This document shows positions 16,491 through 25,682 of a stretch of DNA of 64,000 bases, piece after piece. A program made the translations under genes and the position numbers. Source of the DNA: Albibacterium profundi (GTDB lineage: Bacteria > Bacteroidota > Bacteroidia > Sphingobacteriales > Sphingobacteriaceae). How positions within the stretch are numbered: position 1 is the first letter of the stretch; the number at the start of each line of letters is the position of its first letter. The notes below the pieces were generated by a model that saw only the letters and a list, made by a program, of their open reading frames with translations, searched no databases and was not told the DNA's origin. The stretch covers positions 62,001-126,000 of the forward strand of contig NZ_JBBVGT010000002.1 of NCBI RefSeq assembly GCF_042159835.1, written 5' to 3'.

Positions 16491-17880
16491 GCCATCCAGC
16501 TCTAAGAAGAGTAGTGCCCTAAAAAACCTCGTAAGCAAATACAACATTGCGGCACCGCGTTATACGAGTTACCCAACCGTTCCCTACTGGGATATCGAAA
16601 ACTGGGATAAAAACAGGTGGATCGATCGAGTGAAAATGACTCATGAAAAGTCTTCTAATGAAGGGATAAGCCTGTATATCCATCTCCCGTTTTGCGAAAG
16701 CCTGTGTACCTATTGTGGCTGCAATACCCGAATCACAAAAAACCATGGAGTTGAAATGCCCTATCTCATGGATGTTTTAAAAGAATGGGAGCTTTACAAG
16801 AGTCATTTAGGCGCCAATATTCTAATATCAGACATACATCTTGGTGGAGGAACACCTACATTCTTTAGTCCGGAAAATCTAAAATTCTTAATTGAAAACC
16901 TATTAGAGGACTGCAGAATTGGCAAGAACTCGGAATTTTCATTTGAAGCGCATCCAGCAAATACCACAGTTGAGCACTTACAAACTTTATACGACTTGGG
17001 GTTCAAAAGGCTAAGCTTAGGTATTCAAGATTTCGATCCCCTGATACAGTTTCTGATTAATCGCAAACAAACAGAAGCAGAAGTAGATTATGTGGTGAAA
17101 GAGGCGAGAAAAATTGGCTATACGTCGATTAACTTCGATTTGATTTACGGATTGCCCAAGCAGTCGTTAAAGACCATCCGTGACACGATAGAAAAAGTGG
17201 TTAATCTTAAACCAGATCGAATTTCGTATTACAGCTATGCACATGTACCATGGTTGAGACCCGGACAGCGCCATTATAACGAAAACGATTTACCTAAAAA
17301 TGAAGAAAAGCTTCAGTTATACGAATTAGGGAAAGAAATCATTAGCCGAGCGGGATACAAAGATGTTGGCATGGACCACTTTGCGATAGCAACAGACTCC
17401 TTGTACCTAGCTTCACGAAATGGAAAACTGCATCGAAATTTCATGGGTTATACGGACCGCTATTCCCAATTAATGATCGGTTTGGGTGTTTCGTCAATTA
17501 GTGATTCGTGGCATGCATTTGCCCAAAACGTAAAAAAGAACGAAGAATACCATCGGTTATTGGCCGAAAATAAACTTCCTTTGATGAAAGGACATATTCA
17601 TACGGAAGTGGATCTCATGTTGCGAAAACATATACTGGATATTATGTGTACGGGCGCTACAAATTGGAATCATTCTATATATTCTGATTATCGCACAATT
17701 ATCTCAAAAATCGAAGAGGAATTATTATCTTTAAAGAACGATGGGTTGATCAATATCAGTGACTACGGTATTGAGGTTACGGAATTGGGACATTCGTTCC
17801 TAAGAAATATTTGTATGGCATTCGATAAGCGTCTGCATGATAACAGCCCAACTAAAGAACTTTTTAGCAGAGCTATTTGA
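16468..17880 (+). CDS. hemN: Oxygen-independent coproporphyrinogen III oxidase HemN
   Basis: 470 residues from ATG 16468 (MHQTDYHEP), close to the usual 455-460; the open frame starts at 16378 but that part lies inside the upstream gene. The PRYTSYPTVPYWD start matches HemN, and the radical-SAM cluster C76-x3-C80-x2-C83 (CESLCTYCGC) is followed by GGGTPTFFSPENL. It converts coproporphyrinogen III to protoporphyrinogen IX without O2, supplying haem when oxygen is low. The gene overlaps the upstream small gene by 23 nt and ends 11 nt before ccoI, suggesting one operon controlled by the operator at 16053. Confidence 0.94.
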   Translation: MHQTDYHEPSSSKKSSALKNLVSKYNIAAPRYTSYPTVPYWDIENWDKNRWIDRVKMTHEKSSNEGISLYIHLPFCESLCTYCGCNTRITKNHGVEMPYLMDVLKEWELYKSHLGANILISDIHLGGGTPTFFSPENLKFLIENLLEDCRIGKNSEFSFEAHPANTTVEHLQTLYDLGFKRLSLGIQDFDPLIQFLINRKQTEAEVDYVVKEARKIGYTSINFDLIYGLPKQSLKTIRDTIEKVVNLKPDRISYYSYAHVPWLRPGQRHYNENDLPKNEEKLQLYELGKEIISRAGYKDVGMDHFAIATDSLYLASRNGKLHRNFMGYTDRYSQLMIGLGVSSISDSWHAFAQNVKKNEEYHRLLAENKLPLMKGHIHTEVDLMLRKHILDIMCTGATNWNHSIYSDYRTIISKIEEELLSLKNDGLINISDYGIEVTELGHSFLRNICMAFDKRLHDNSPTKELFSRAI

Positions 17881-17891
17881 TCTACTAACGG

Positions 17892-20288
17892 ATGGAAAAA
17901 AAAGTACTGTCAGAAAAATTAAGTTGTTATCATTGTGGAGACCCCGTCCGGACGACGCTTTACCAAGCCGATAATCATGCTTTCTGTTGTTTAGGATGCC
18001 AGACTGTTTATTCTATATTGAGCTCGAACAACCTTAAAAATTATTACAAATACAATCAACACCCGGGTAAAACTCAAAAGAAAAAGACAGAAAACCTAGC
18101 GTATCTTGACGAAGCTAAGATCATCCAGAAGCTGATTGATTATAAAGATGATGATTTTACGATCGTCACCTTTTACATTCCTGCTATCCATTGTAGTTCC
18201 TGTATTTGGTTGCTAGAGAATTTGTATAAGCTCAACTCGGCGATAAGCTATTCGAGAATTGACTTCACTAAAAAACAGGCTAATATTAAATTTAACCATC
18301 AGCAGGTTAGCCTCAAAAACTTAGTTCAATTATTGATTGAAATTGGCTATGAACCAATTATCACTCTACAGGACGTTGTTAAAGAAAAGAAAAAGATTAA
18401 CCAAAACTCGCTGGTGAGAAAGATAGCGGTAGCCGGATTTTGTTTTGGTAACGTTATGCTATTCAGTCTGCCTGAATATTTTGGTTTAGGAAGAACAGGT
18501 CAAGAATACAGCCTCTTGTTCAACTATTTGAATCTGATTTTAGCATTACCTGTTTTACTTTATAGTGCTCGCGATTATTTCATCTCAGCATATCACAGCT
18601 TGAAAGTAAAGCAAGTCAACCTAGATGTACCTTTAGCACTCGGTATCCTTGTTCTATTTATACGATCAGCGATAGAAATTATCAGCAACAGTGGGCCAGG
18701 TTTTTCTGATACACTATGCGGGCTCGTTTTCTTTATCTTGATAGGTAAATGGATTCAAAACAGAACATTTTACCACCTCTCCTTCGAACGAGATTACCGG
18801 TCCTACTTTCCCGTAGCTGTAACTGTGATCAACAGCAACGAAGAGCGACCGGTTGAAATTTCAGGATTGGAAGTCGGTGATAGAATCTTAATTCGGAATA
18901 ATGAGATTATCCCAGCCGACGCTATTGTTTTAAAAGGAAACGCAGCGATCGATTTCAGTTTTGTCACCGGTGAGAGCACACCGGTAAAGAAGGTATTGGG
19001 CGAAATTGCCTATGCTGGTGGACGACAGATTGGAGAGGCTATTGAGCTGGAAATTGTCAAACCCGTATCTCAAAGCCACCTGACACATCTATGGAATAAT
19101 GAGAATGATAAACACTATGATCGGAAATTTCAGACATTCAGCAATTCAATAAGCAAGTATTTTACAACCGTATTGTTGTTAATAGCAACTAGTTCAGCTG
19201 TCTTCTGGTTGATTAACGAAGATGCGCCGAAGGCTTGGGCAGCATTTACGGCAGTTTTGATAATCGCTTGCCCCTGTGCATTAGCATTAAGCTCTCCTTT
19301 TACTCTTTCGGCGGCACTCAGTATCTTCGACAAGAACAAGCTATTTATAAAGAATACGGCGGCAATTGAACAGATGGCGAAAATAGATACCTTGGTATTC
19401 GATAAAACCGGTACGATTACTTCGCCAAACGCTCAACATATCCAGTTTGTTGGTAATCTGAATGAGAATGAACAAAAGAAAATAGCTTCCATCTGCCGAA
19501 ATTCAAGTCACCCACTTAGCTTTCAAATCGTCAAGTGGTTACAAGTCGATGATTTCTCAAAAAATATATCGGACTTCCGAGAGACACCAGGCAAAGGCAT
19601 TCAAGGAATTGTTGATGGAAAAGAGATTCTGGTTGGAAGCGCAAAGTTTACCGGTAACGAAGTAGTGGAAGATGGTGGAAGTCGGGTTTATATCTCAATC
19701 GACGGAGAGCGAAAGGGCTATTTTATAGTTAACCAACCATGGCGTGATGGCTTGTCGAAACTTGTTCATAAACTGAATGACAATTATGAATTACACCTTA
19801 TTTCGGGAGATCAAGATAAGGACAGATTGGTCTTACATGATATCTTTCAACAAGAAAAGATGCACTTCAACCAATTACCAAAAAATAAATTGCGTTATGT
19901 AGCGGAATTGCAGCAACAAGATAAAGTGGTGAGCATGGTTGGCGATGGTCTGAATGATGCAGGAGCACTGAAAGCAGCAGACTTCGGCATTGCAATTAGT
20001 GATGACATTAATAGTTTTTCACCCGGCTGTGACGCCATTTTAGAAGGTAATGCATTGAAGCAGCTCCATCATTTTTTGGCATTCGCGAAAGATGCGATGA
20101 AGGTAATCTATTTGAGTTTCGCGATTTCACTACTTTATAATATAGTCGGCCTTTCCTTCGCAGTACGGGGAACGATGTCTCCCCTATTTGCAGCGATTTT
20201 AATGCCCTTAAGCACGATTACTATCATCAGCTTTACCAGCATCGCTACACATAGTTATGCAAGGAAAAATAAACTAAAGAACGGGTAA
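17892..20288 (+). CDS. ccoI: Copper-translocating P1B-type ATPase CcoI/FixI
   Basis: 798 residues. The N-terminal metal-binding region has CYHCGDP and FCCLGC cysteines, typical of CcoI proteins, followed by an HMA domain with CSSCIW. The membrane metal site CPC is C460-P-C462, the phosphorylated Asp is D504 (DKTGTIT), the actuator has TGES and the hinge is GDGLNDAGALKAADFG. It exports copper to the periplasmic side for assembly of the CuB centre of cbb3 oxidase. It lies between hemN and ccoS (2-nt gap). Confidence 0.94.
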   Translation: MEKKVLSEKLSCYHCGDPVRTTLYQADNHAFCCLGCQTVYSILSSNNLKNYYKYNQHPGKTQKKKTENLAYLDEAKIIQKLIDYKDDDFTIVTFYIPAIHCSSCIWLLENLYKLNSAISYSRIDFTKKQANIKFNHQQVSLKNLVQLLIEIGYEPIITLQDVVKEKKKINQNSLVRKIAVAGFCFGNVMLFSLPEYFGLGRTGQEYSLLFNYLNLILALPVLLYSARDYFISAYHSLKVKQVNLDVPLALGILVLFIRSAIEIISNSGPGFSDTLCGLVFFILIGKWIQNRTFYHLSFERDYRSYFPVAVTVINSNEERPVEISGLEVGDRILIRNNEIIPADAIVLKGNAAIDFSFVTGESTPVKKVLGEIAYAGGRQIGEAIELEIVKPVSQSHLTHLWNNENDKHYDRKFQTFSNSISKYFTTVLLLIATSSAVFWLINEDAPKAWAAFTAVLIIACPCALALSSPFTLSAALSIFDKNKLFIKNTAAIEQMAKIDTLVFDKTGTITSPNAQHIQFVGNLNENEQKKIASICRNSSHPLSFQIVKWLQVDDFSKNISDFRETPGKGIQGIVDGKEILVGSAKFTGNEVVEDGGSRVYISIDGERKGYFIVNQPWRDGLSKLVHKLNDNYELHLISGDQDKDRLVLHDIFQQEKMHFNQLPKNKLRYVAELQQQDKVVSMVGDGLNDAGALKAADFGIAISDDINSFSPGCDAILEGNALKQLHHFLAFAKDAMKVIYLSFAISLLYNIVGLSFAVRGTMSPLFAAILMPLSTITIISFTSIATHSYARKNKLKNG

Positions 20289-20290
20289 CT

Positions 20291-20473
20291 ATGGCAATAA
20301 TATATTTTTTAATAGGATGTAGTATTCTGATTGCGTTGATATTTCTGGGAGCTTTCTTTTGGGCCAATAAGACCGGACAACATGATGATACTCACACTCC
20401 CGCGATCCGCATCCTCTTCGACGATGAAGTAGAAGAAGAACCGGACCTGCCCACTGAAGAGAAGAAAGAATGA
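20291..20473 (+). CDS. ccoS: cbb3 oxidase assembly protein CcoS
   Basis: 60 residues. One membrane helix (IIYFLIGCSILIALIFLGAFFWA) ends in the family pattern F-W-A-x-x-x-GQxDD, followed by a short acidic tail. CcoS is needed to insert haem and copper into CcoN. The gene starts 2 nt after ccoI, and its stop codon is part of the next Fnr-type site. Confidence 0.9.
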   Translation: MAIIYFLIGCSILIALIFLGAFFWANKTGQHDDTHTPAIRILFDDEVEEEPDLPTEEKKE

Positions 20474-20482
20474 TAAATGTCA
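20471..20482. promoter_or_regulatory. Fnr/FixK-type operator upstream of ccoNO
   Basis: TGAT-AAAT-GTCA is the core TGAT-N4-ATCA with one mismatch; it overlaps the ccoS stop. Its centre (20476.5) is again exactly 51.5 bp before the first T of the -7-like box at 20528, the same geometry as the 16053 site. Confidence 0.6.
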
Positions 20483-20527
20483 CTTTCGCAAGCAATTTTA
20501 ATCACCATAACATTTAGAACTTGACAA

Positions 20528-20535
20528 TACTTTTA
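20528..20535 (+). promoter_or_regulatory. -7-like element of the ccoNO operon
   Basis: TACTTTTA differs from TAnnTTTG in the last base. It lies 25 nt before the ccoNO start and in fixed register with the operator at 20471. A non-consensus box suits an activator-dependent promoter. Confidence 0.5.
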
Positions 20536-20560
20536 CACAAATAATACAAAACACAGACTT

Positions 20561-22687
20561 ATGCAAGTAGAAAAGTTCTCTTACGACAATAAGATCGTTA
20601 GAAATTTTGCGGTAGCAACCATTGTTTGGGGAATCACAGGTATGACCGTGGGTCTCCTTGCCGCTATTCAGCTCTTTTGGCCTTTTATGAACTTCGAGAC
20701 GCAATACACTACCTTCGGTAGAATTCGTCCGATTCACACAAATGGTGTAATTTTCGCTTTTGTCGGGAACGCCATTTTCATGAGTGTTTACTATTCCATG
20801 CAGCGACTCCTAAAAACTAGGATGTTTAGTGACAAACTCAGTAAAATTCACTTCTGGGGTTGGCAGGCTATTATTGTTGCTTCAATTATCACACTTGCTC
20901 TAGGCTTTACAACCTCGCATGAGTATGCTGAAATGGAATGGCCGATAGATATTGCCGTAGTCGTTATTTGGGTCGTGTTTGGGATTAACATGTTTGGTAC
21001 CATTCTTAAGCGACGAGAGCAGCATATGTATGTGGCCATTTGGTTTTTCATTGCCACATTTGTTACCATTGCAGTATTATACATTGTAAACTCTTTTCAG
21101 ATTCCTGTTAGCGGATGGAAGAGCTATTATATCTATGCAGGAATACAAGATGCATTAGTCCAATGGTGGTATGGTCATAATGCAGTTGCATTTTTCCTTA
21201 CAACACCATTCTTGGGAATGATGTATTATTTTCTTCCTAAAATGGCCAATAGACCGGTCTACTCATACAAATTAAGTATCCTCCATTTCTGGTCATTAAT
21301 TTTTATTTACATATGGGCAGGTCCGCATCACCTTCTTTATACTGCTTTACCTGAATGGGTTCAGAACTTGGGTGTTGTGTTCTCAATCATGCTCATTGCA
21401 CCTAGCTGGGGTGGTATGATCAACGGTTTACTTACGCTTCGTGGTGCGTGGGATAAAGTACGAAAGGACCCTAAGCTTAAATTCTTCGTCGTATCATTAA
21501 CCTGTTATGGTATGGCCACGTTCGAAGGACCTATGCTGTCACTCAAGAGTGTGAACGCTATTGCGCACTTTACTGACTGGATTGTAGCACACGTGCACAT
21601 CGGTGCACTCGGTTTTAATGGATTTATGGTTTTTGCCATATTGTATTGGTTGATCCCGAGAATCTATAAGACGGAGCTATATTCTGTCAAGTTAGCATCC
21701 ATACACTTTTGGTTAGGAATCTTAGGTATTTTGTTTTATGCTGTGCCGTTGTATTGGGCAGCTGTGGTGCAAGGACTTATGTGGAAAGAGTTTACACCCG
21801 AGGGCACACTTCAATATGGAAATTTCCTAACAACGGTATTGCAGATCTTGCCGATGTATATGCTTCGCGCAGTTGGAGGTGCTTTATATTTAAGTGGTGT
21901 TATCTTAATGACCTTCAACCTCGTTAAAACGATTCGATCTGGCAAACTCGTGGCCAATGAACCTGCAGAAGCGATGCCTCTTCAGCCGGTGGTCAAAAAA
22001 GAACGTGGATTGCATAGACGATTGGAAAGAAAGCCGGCCTTATTCATGGTGTTATCACTTATTGCCATTCTAATTGGTGGTATGGTGGAAATGATGCCGA
22101 CGTTTATGATCTCGTCTAACGTGCCGACGATCTCAAGTGTAAAACCGTATACGCCTTTAGAAATTCAGGGCCGAGACATTTACATACGCGAAGGATGTAT
22201 GGGATGTCATACCCAGATGGTTAGGCCTTTCCGATCCGAAACAGTACGGTATGGTGAATATAGCAAAGCAGGAGAATATGTATACGACTATCCATACTTG
22301 TGGGGATCGAAAAGGACTGGACCAGATTTACATCGATTAGGCAATAAATACCCGAATAAATGGCACTTCGATCATATGCTTGACCCAACAATTACTTCCC
22401 CAGGAAGTGTTATGCCAGCTTATCCGTGGCTTATCGAACAGGACCTAGATTATGGTTCAACTCCTAATAAAATCAGGGCCTTGCAGAAGTTAGGCGTCCC
22501 TTATCCCGATGGCTATGCAGATATCTCGATTGAAGAGGCACGAAAGCAAGCTGATCAGATTACGGCCGACTTGAAAGCGAATCAGGTTCAAACCAGCAGC
22601 GATAAAGAAATCATTGCTCTAATTGCTTACTTACAACGCTTAGGTACGGATATCAAAGTGAATAGCAATGAGGTAACTGGAAATTAA
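20561..22687 (+). CDS. ccoN: cbb3-type cytochrome c oxidase, fused subunits I and II (CcoNO)
   Basis: 708 residues. Residues 1 to about 465 are CcoN, with many membrane helices, H59 (RPIHTNGVIF) as a likely haem b ligand, the WWYGHNAVAFFLTTPFLGMMYYFLP copper-site helix, GPHHLLYT and AHVHIGALGFNGF. From about 495 on is CcoO, with one anchor helix and the haem c motif C546-M-G-C549-H550 followed by TQMVRPF. The fusion is characteristic of Bacteroidota. The enzyme reduces O2 to water with high affinity and pumps protons. It heads the operon ccoNO-Q-P-G-H. Confidence 0.96.
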   Translation: MQVEKFSYDNKIVRNFAVATIVWGITGMTVGLLAAIQLFWPFMNFETQYTTFGRIRPIHTNGVIFAFVGNAIFMSVYYSMQRLLKTRMFSDKLSKIHFWGWQAIIVASIITLALGFTTSHEYAEMEWPIDIAVVVIWVVFGINMFGTILKRREQHMYVAIWFFIATFVTIAVLYIVNSFQIPVSGWKSYYIYAGIQDALVQWWYGHNAVAFFLTTPFLGMMYYFLPKMANRPVYSYKLSILHFWSLIFIYIWAGPHHLLYTALPEWVQNLGVVFSIMLIAPSWGGMINGLLTLRGAWDKVRKDPKLKFFVVSLTCYGMATFEGPMLSLKSVNAIAHFTDWIVAHVHIGALGFNGFMVFAILYWLIPRIYKTELYSVKLASIHFWLGILGILFYAVPLYWAAVVQGLMWKEFTPEGTLQYGNFLTTVLQILPMYMLRAVGGALYLSGVILMTFNLVKTIRSGKLVANEPAEAMPLQPVVKKERGLHRRLERKPALFMVLSLIAILIGGMVEMMPTFMISSNVPTISSVKPYTPLEIQGRDIYIREGCMGCHTQMVRPFRSETVRYGEYSKAGEYVYDYPYLWGSKRTGPDLHRLGNKYPNKWHFDHMLDPTITSPGSVMPAYPWLIEQDLDYGSTPNKIRALQKLGVPYPDGYADISIEEARKQADQITADLKANQVQTSSDKEIIALIAYLQRLGTDIKVNSNEVTGN

Positions 22688-22715
22688 GTAGAAAGACAAC
22701 AAAACTAAATAGATC

Positions 22716-22901
22716 ATGTTTAGACAAATAACAAACTTAAACGGTGACGAAAGGTATTTAATATTTTCATTATTAATCTTCCTGATATTTTTTATTGTCG
22801 TGGGCATTATGCTTATCCGAATGAAGAAAGACTATTCTGACCATATGAGCGAAATGCCATTGGAAGACAATGAGAATGAATTCACTAACCCGCAAGAATA
22901 A
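22716..22901 (+). CDS. ccoQ: CcoQ-like small membrane protein
   Basis: 61 residues with one membrane helix (YLIFSLLIFLIFFIVVGIMLI) and a charged tail (MKKDYSDHMSEMPLEDNENE). Size, topology and position between ccoO and ccoP fit CcoQ, which stabilises the cbb3 complex. Identification rests mostly on position. Confidence 0.78.
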   Translation: MFRQITNLNGDERYLIFSLLIFLIFFIVVGIMLIRMKKDYSDHMSEMPLEDNENEFTNPQE

Positions 22902-22907
22902 TATACT

Positions 22908-23834
22908 ATGAAATCAATTATTCTAGATTCAACAGCAGCAGCAACGGAGGCGGCATTGGAACCTATATTCGAGCTAAGTCCGATTAATCTCCTCATCATT
23001 GTAACATTAGTTCTTTTTGTTATTCTATTCGTCGGCGCGCTTGCCGTATTAAAATCACTGAAGACTTTGGTTCGGGTTACGATGCCGGAGTTAGAAGAAG
23101 AGCAAAAAGCACAAATTGCCTCAAAGTTGGAAAAAAAGAGAGACCGAAGAGCTTGGTGGAATAAAGTCGCCGGCCTAAATCCAATGGAGACTGAAGAGGA
23201 AATCATGATCGACCATGAGTATGATGGGATTAGAGAGTTAGACAACCCTACACCTCTCTGGTTTAATGCATTGTTTTATTCAACAATCGTCTTTGCAATA
23301 GGTTATATATTAGTATACGACGTATTCGGATGGGGAATGAATCAAGAAGAAGAATACTTGGCACAAATGGAGCTAGCAGAGGCAGAGCGACTAGCTTACT
23401 TAGAGGCGTCCGGTAGTAATGTTGATGAAAACTCGGTGACGGTAGATTTATCACCGGAGTTTGTCGCCGCTGGACAAGAGATTTATTTATTGAATTGCGG
23501 TATGTGTCACGGTAATCAGGGAGAGGGTATGATCGGACCAAACCTTACCGACGACTTCTGGATCCATGGTGGTGAAGTTGGTGATATTTTCAGAACGATC
23601 AAATATGGCGTCCCCGATAAAGGAATGGTGCCTTGGGAAGCTAACTTGACACCTGTACAGATTGCTCAAGTAGCAAACTATATCGTTTCCATCGTCGGCA
23701 CCAACCCTCCGAACGCGAAACCTGCCGAAGGGGAAAAAATGGAGGGCCGTGCAAGCGACGCTGCTGGCGAAGCTAGCGCAGAAACGGAAGAAACCGTAGA
23801 AGAAACATCAACAGCACAAGAAACGTCGATTTAA
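22908..23834 (+). CDS. ccoP: cbb3 oxidase subunit CcoP, single-haem form
   Basis: 308 residues. A first membrane helix (INLLIIVTLVLFVILFVGALAVL) and the FixP N-terminal region with a second helix (NPTPLWFNALFYSTIVFAIGYIL) lead to one cytochrome c domain with C197-G-M-C200-H201. Only one CxxCH exists, whereas proteobacterial CcoP has two. The C-terminus is a Glu/Ala/Thr-rich tail. It passes electrons to the haem of CcoO. It starts 6 nt after ccoQ. Confidence 0.92.
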   Translation: MKSIILDSTAAATEAALEPIFELSPINLLIIVTLVLFVILFVGALAVLKSLKTLVRVTMPELEEEQKAQIASKLEKKRDRRAWWNKVAGLNPMETEEEIMIDHEYDGIRELDNPTPLWFNALFYSTIVFAIGYILVYDVFGWGMNQEEEYLAQMELAEAERLAYLEASGSNVDENSVTVDLSPEFVAAGQEIYLLNCGMCHGNQGEGMIGPNLTDDFWIHGGEVGDIFRTIKYGVPDKGMVPWEANLTPVQIAQVANYIVSIVGTNPPNAKPAEGEKMEGRASDAAGEASAETEETVEETSTAQETSI

Positions 23835-23875
23835 TTTGGCAATAAACATTAATTGGAAAGAGAGGGAAAGAGAAA

Positions 23876-25252
23876 ATGGCAAGCTCGGAGTATCAGCCTA
23901 CAATAAGCGAAAAAAGTTCACGTCCACTTTATGTTAAAAAACCAAGTGGAAAGCTCCTGAATTACAGGCAGTGGTTCGGCTATTTCTTAGTAATCATCTT
24001 TTTAATCATGCCATTTATTAAAGTAAATGGTGAGCCGTTTCTCCTATTCAATGTTATTGAACGAAAGTTTGTAATTTTCGGCACCGTATTTTGGCCTCAA
24101 GATCTACATATCTTCGTATTCGGCATGCTTATCGGCCTCGTATTCATCGTTCTTTTTACAGCAGTATATGGTAGAGTCTGGTGTGGATGGGCCTGTCCCC
24201 AGACTATTTTCTTAGAACTGATTTTTAGGAAAATCGAATATTGGATTGAAGGTGATGCTAATCAACAAAGAAAACGCGACCAAGGTCCGAACACGCCAGA
24301 TAAGATATTCAAAAAGACGTTAAAACATATCATTTATTTTGTTATTTCATTTTTAATTTCAAATCTATTTCTGGCCTATGTAATAGGAGTTGATGCCTTA
24401 TATCAAATCATTACCGAACCTGTGAGCCAACATATTGGCGGCCTCATATCAATGATTGTATTTACATTTATGTTTTACGGCGTATTTGCTTTTGTTCGCG
24501 AAATTGTCTGTACGCATATTTGTCCTTACGGGAGGCTACAAGGTGTTCTTCTTGATGATCAGAGCTTGGTGGTTGCCTATAATTATCAGCGCGGCGAACC
24601 CAGAGGTAAACTAAAGAAAGGTACAGAACAAGAACTGGGGGATTGCATAGATTGTACGCTATGCGTTCAGGTATGCCCTACGGGTATCGATATCCGGGAC
24701 GGACTGCAGTTGGAATGCGTGAATTGCACAGCGTGTATTGATGCATGTGATAGCGTTATGGAAAAGATAGATCGTCCGAAACGCTTGATTGGCTTTTATT
24801 CTTCGAAACAAATTGAAGAAAACACATCAGAGAAGAACACACCCCGAATTATATCCTATTCGATTGTTCTTGTCGTTCTCCTAGCAATCTTTGGCTGGTT
24901 GATACTTTCAAGATCTGAGGTTGACGGCACTCTTTTAAGAGCCAAAGGAACGAGCTATCAGGTTAACCAAACTGAAGGAACCGTTAACAATTTGTATAAT
25001 TTAGAGCTGATTAATAAATCTAATAACGTATTGCCTTTTGTCTTAGATACAGAAGATCCTAACTTTACCATTAAACTCGTTAATCCGAGGTCAGAGTTGA
25101 AACCGGGAGAGACCGCAAAATTTAGTTTTTTCCTGATCAACGAGTCTAAGAATATAACAACTTATAAAACAGATGTAAGAGTAAAAGTGCTTTCTGGTGA
25201 TCGTACCTTGGAAACACTAAAAACAACTTTTATATCACCACCGGGAAACTAA
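23876..25252 (+). CDS. ccoG: cbb3 oxidase accessory protein CcoG (RdxA/FixG)
   Basis: 458 residues with several membrane helices. The CGWACPQTIF motif and two ferredoxin-type 4Fe-4S sets starting at C257 (CIDCTLCVQVCP) and C281 (CVNCTACIDACD) identify it, with a periplasmic Ig-like C-terminal domain (about 345-455). CcoG reduces copper(II) for delivery to cbb3 oxidase. It lies 41 nt after ccoP and 1 nt before fixH. Confidence 0.94.
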   Translation: MASSEYQPTISEKSSRPLYVKKPSGKLLNYRQWFGYFLVIIFLIMPFIKVNGEPFLLFNVIERKFVIFGTVFWPQDLHIFVFGMLIGLVFIVLFTAVYGRVWCGWACPQTIFLELIFRKIEYWIEGDANQQRKRDQGPNTPDKIFKKTLKHIIYFVISFLISNLFLAYVIGVDALYQIITEPVSQHIGGLISMIVFTFMFYGVFAFVREIVCTHICPYGRLQGVLLDDQSLVVAYNYQRGEPRGKLKKGTEQELGDCIDCTLCVQVCPTGIDIRDGLQLECVNCTACIDACDSVMEKIDRPKRLIGFYSSKQIEENTSEKNTPRIISYSIVLVVLLAIFGWLILSRSEVDGTLLRAKGTSYQVNQTEGTVNNLYNLELINKSNNVLPFVLDTEDPNFTIKLVNPRSELKPGETAKFSFFLINESKNITTYKTDVRVKVLSGDRTLETLKTTFISPPGN

Positions 25253-25253
25253 C

Positions 25254-25682
25254 ATGAATTGGGGCGTAAAAATTTTCATTACCTTATTATTATTTGTCAT
25301 TATCGCTGTCAGCACGGGGATCTATATGGTCAGCAACGACCACGATTCGCTCATCGAAGAGGACTATTACGAAAAGGGACTTGAATACGATTCTACCTAC
25401 AATCATAAAACGAACGTGAAGGAATTAAACCTAGAACCACAGTTGGTCGTTGATAGCGGTTACATGGTCATCCAGTTTCAAGAAACTGGCAGCAATGGTC
25501 TATTGGCGTTGCGGCGAGAATCCGATTCATCACAAGATCTAGAACTCCCCTTTTCGACGAAAAGCAATGTTTTTAGACTCCCAATCGCTGACCTCAGTGA
25601 CGGCAGATGGAATATACGAATTGACTGGAAGAGTCATAAGGGGGTTCCGCTGTTATTTGAAAAAAGTATATATATCCGATGA
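25254..25682 (+). CDS. ccoH: FixH family protein (CcoH)
   Basis: 142 residues with one N-terminal helix (VKIFITLLLFVIIAVSTGIYMV), the conserved DYYEKGLEYD segment and a periplasmic beta domain. FixH/CcoH binds the cbb3 subunits during assembly. It overlaps the next gene by four bases (ATGA). Confidence 0.9.
   Translation: MNWGVKIFITLLLFVIIAVSTGIYMVSNDHDSLIEEDYYEKGLEYDSTYNHKTNVKELNLEPQLVVDSGYMVIQFQETGSNGLLALRRESDSSQDLELPFSTKSNVFRLPIADLSDGRWNIRIDWKSHKGVPLLFEKSIYIR

Noticed and set aside
22832..23245. Antisense ORF of 137 codons inside ccoQ/ccoP
   Set aside because: It is the complement of a well-supported coding region, has low-complexity Ser-rich translation and no promoter or family match.
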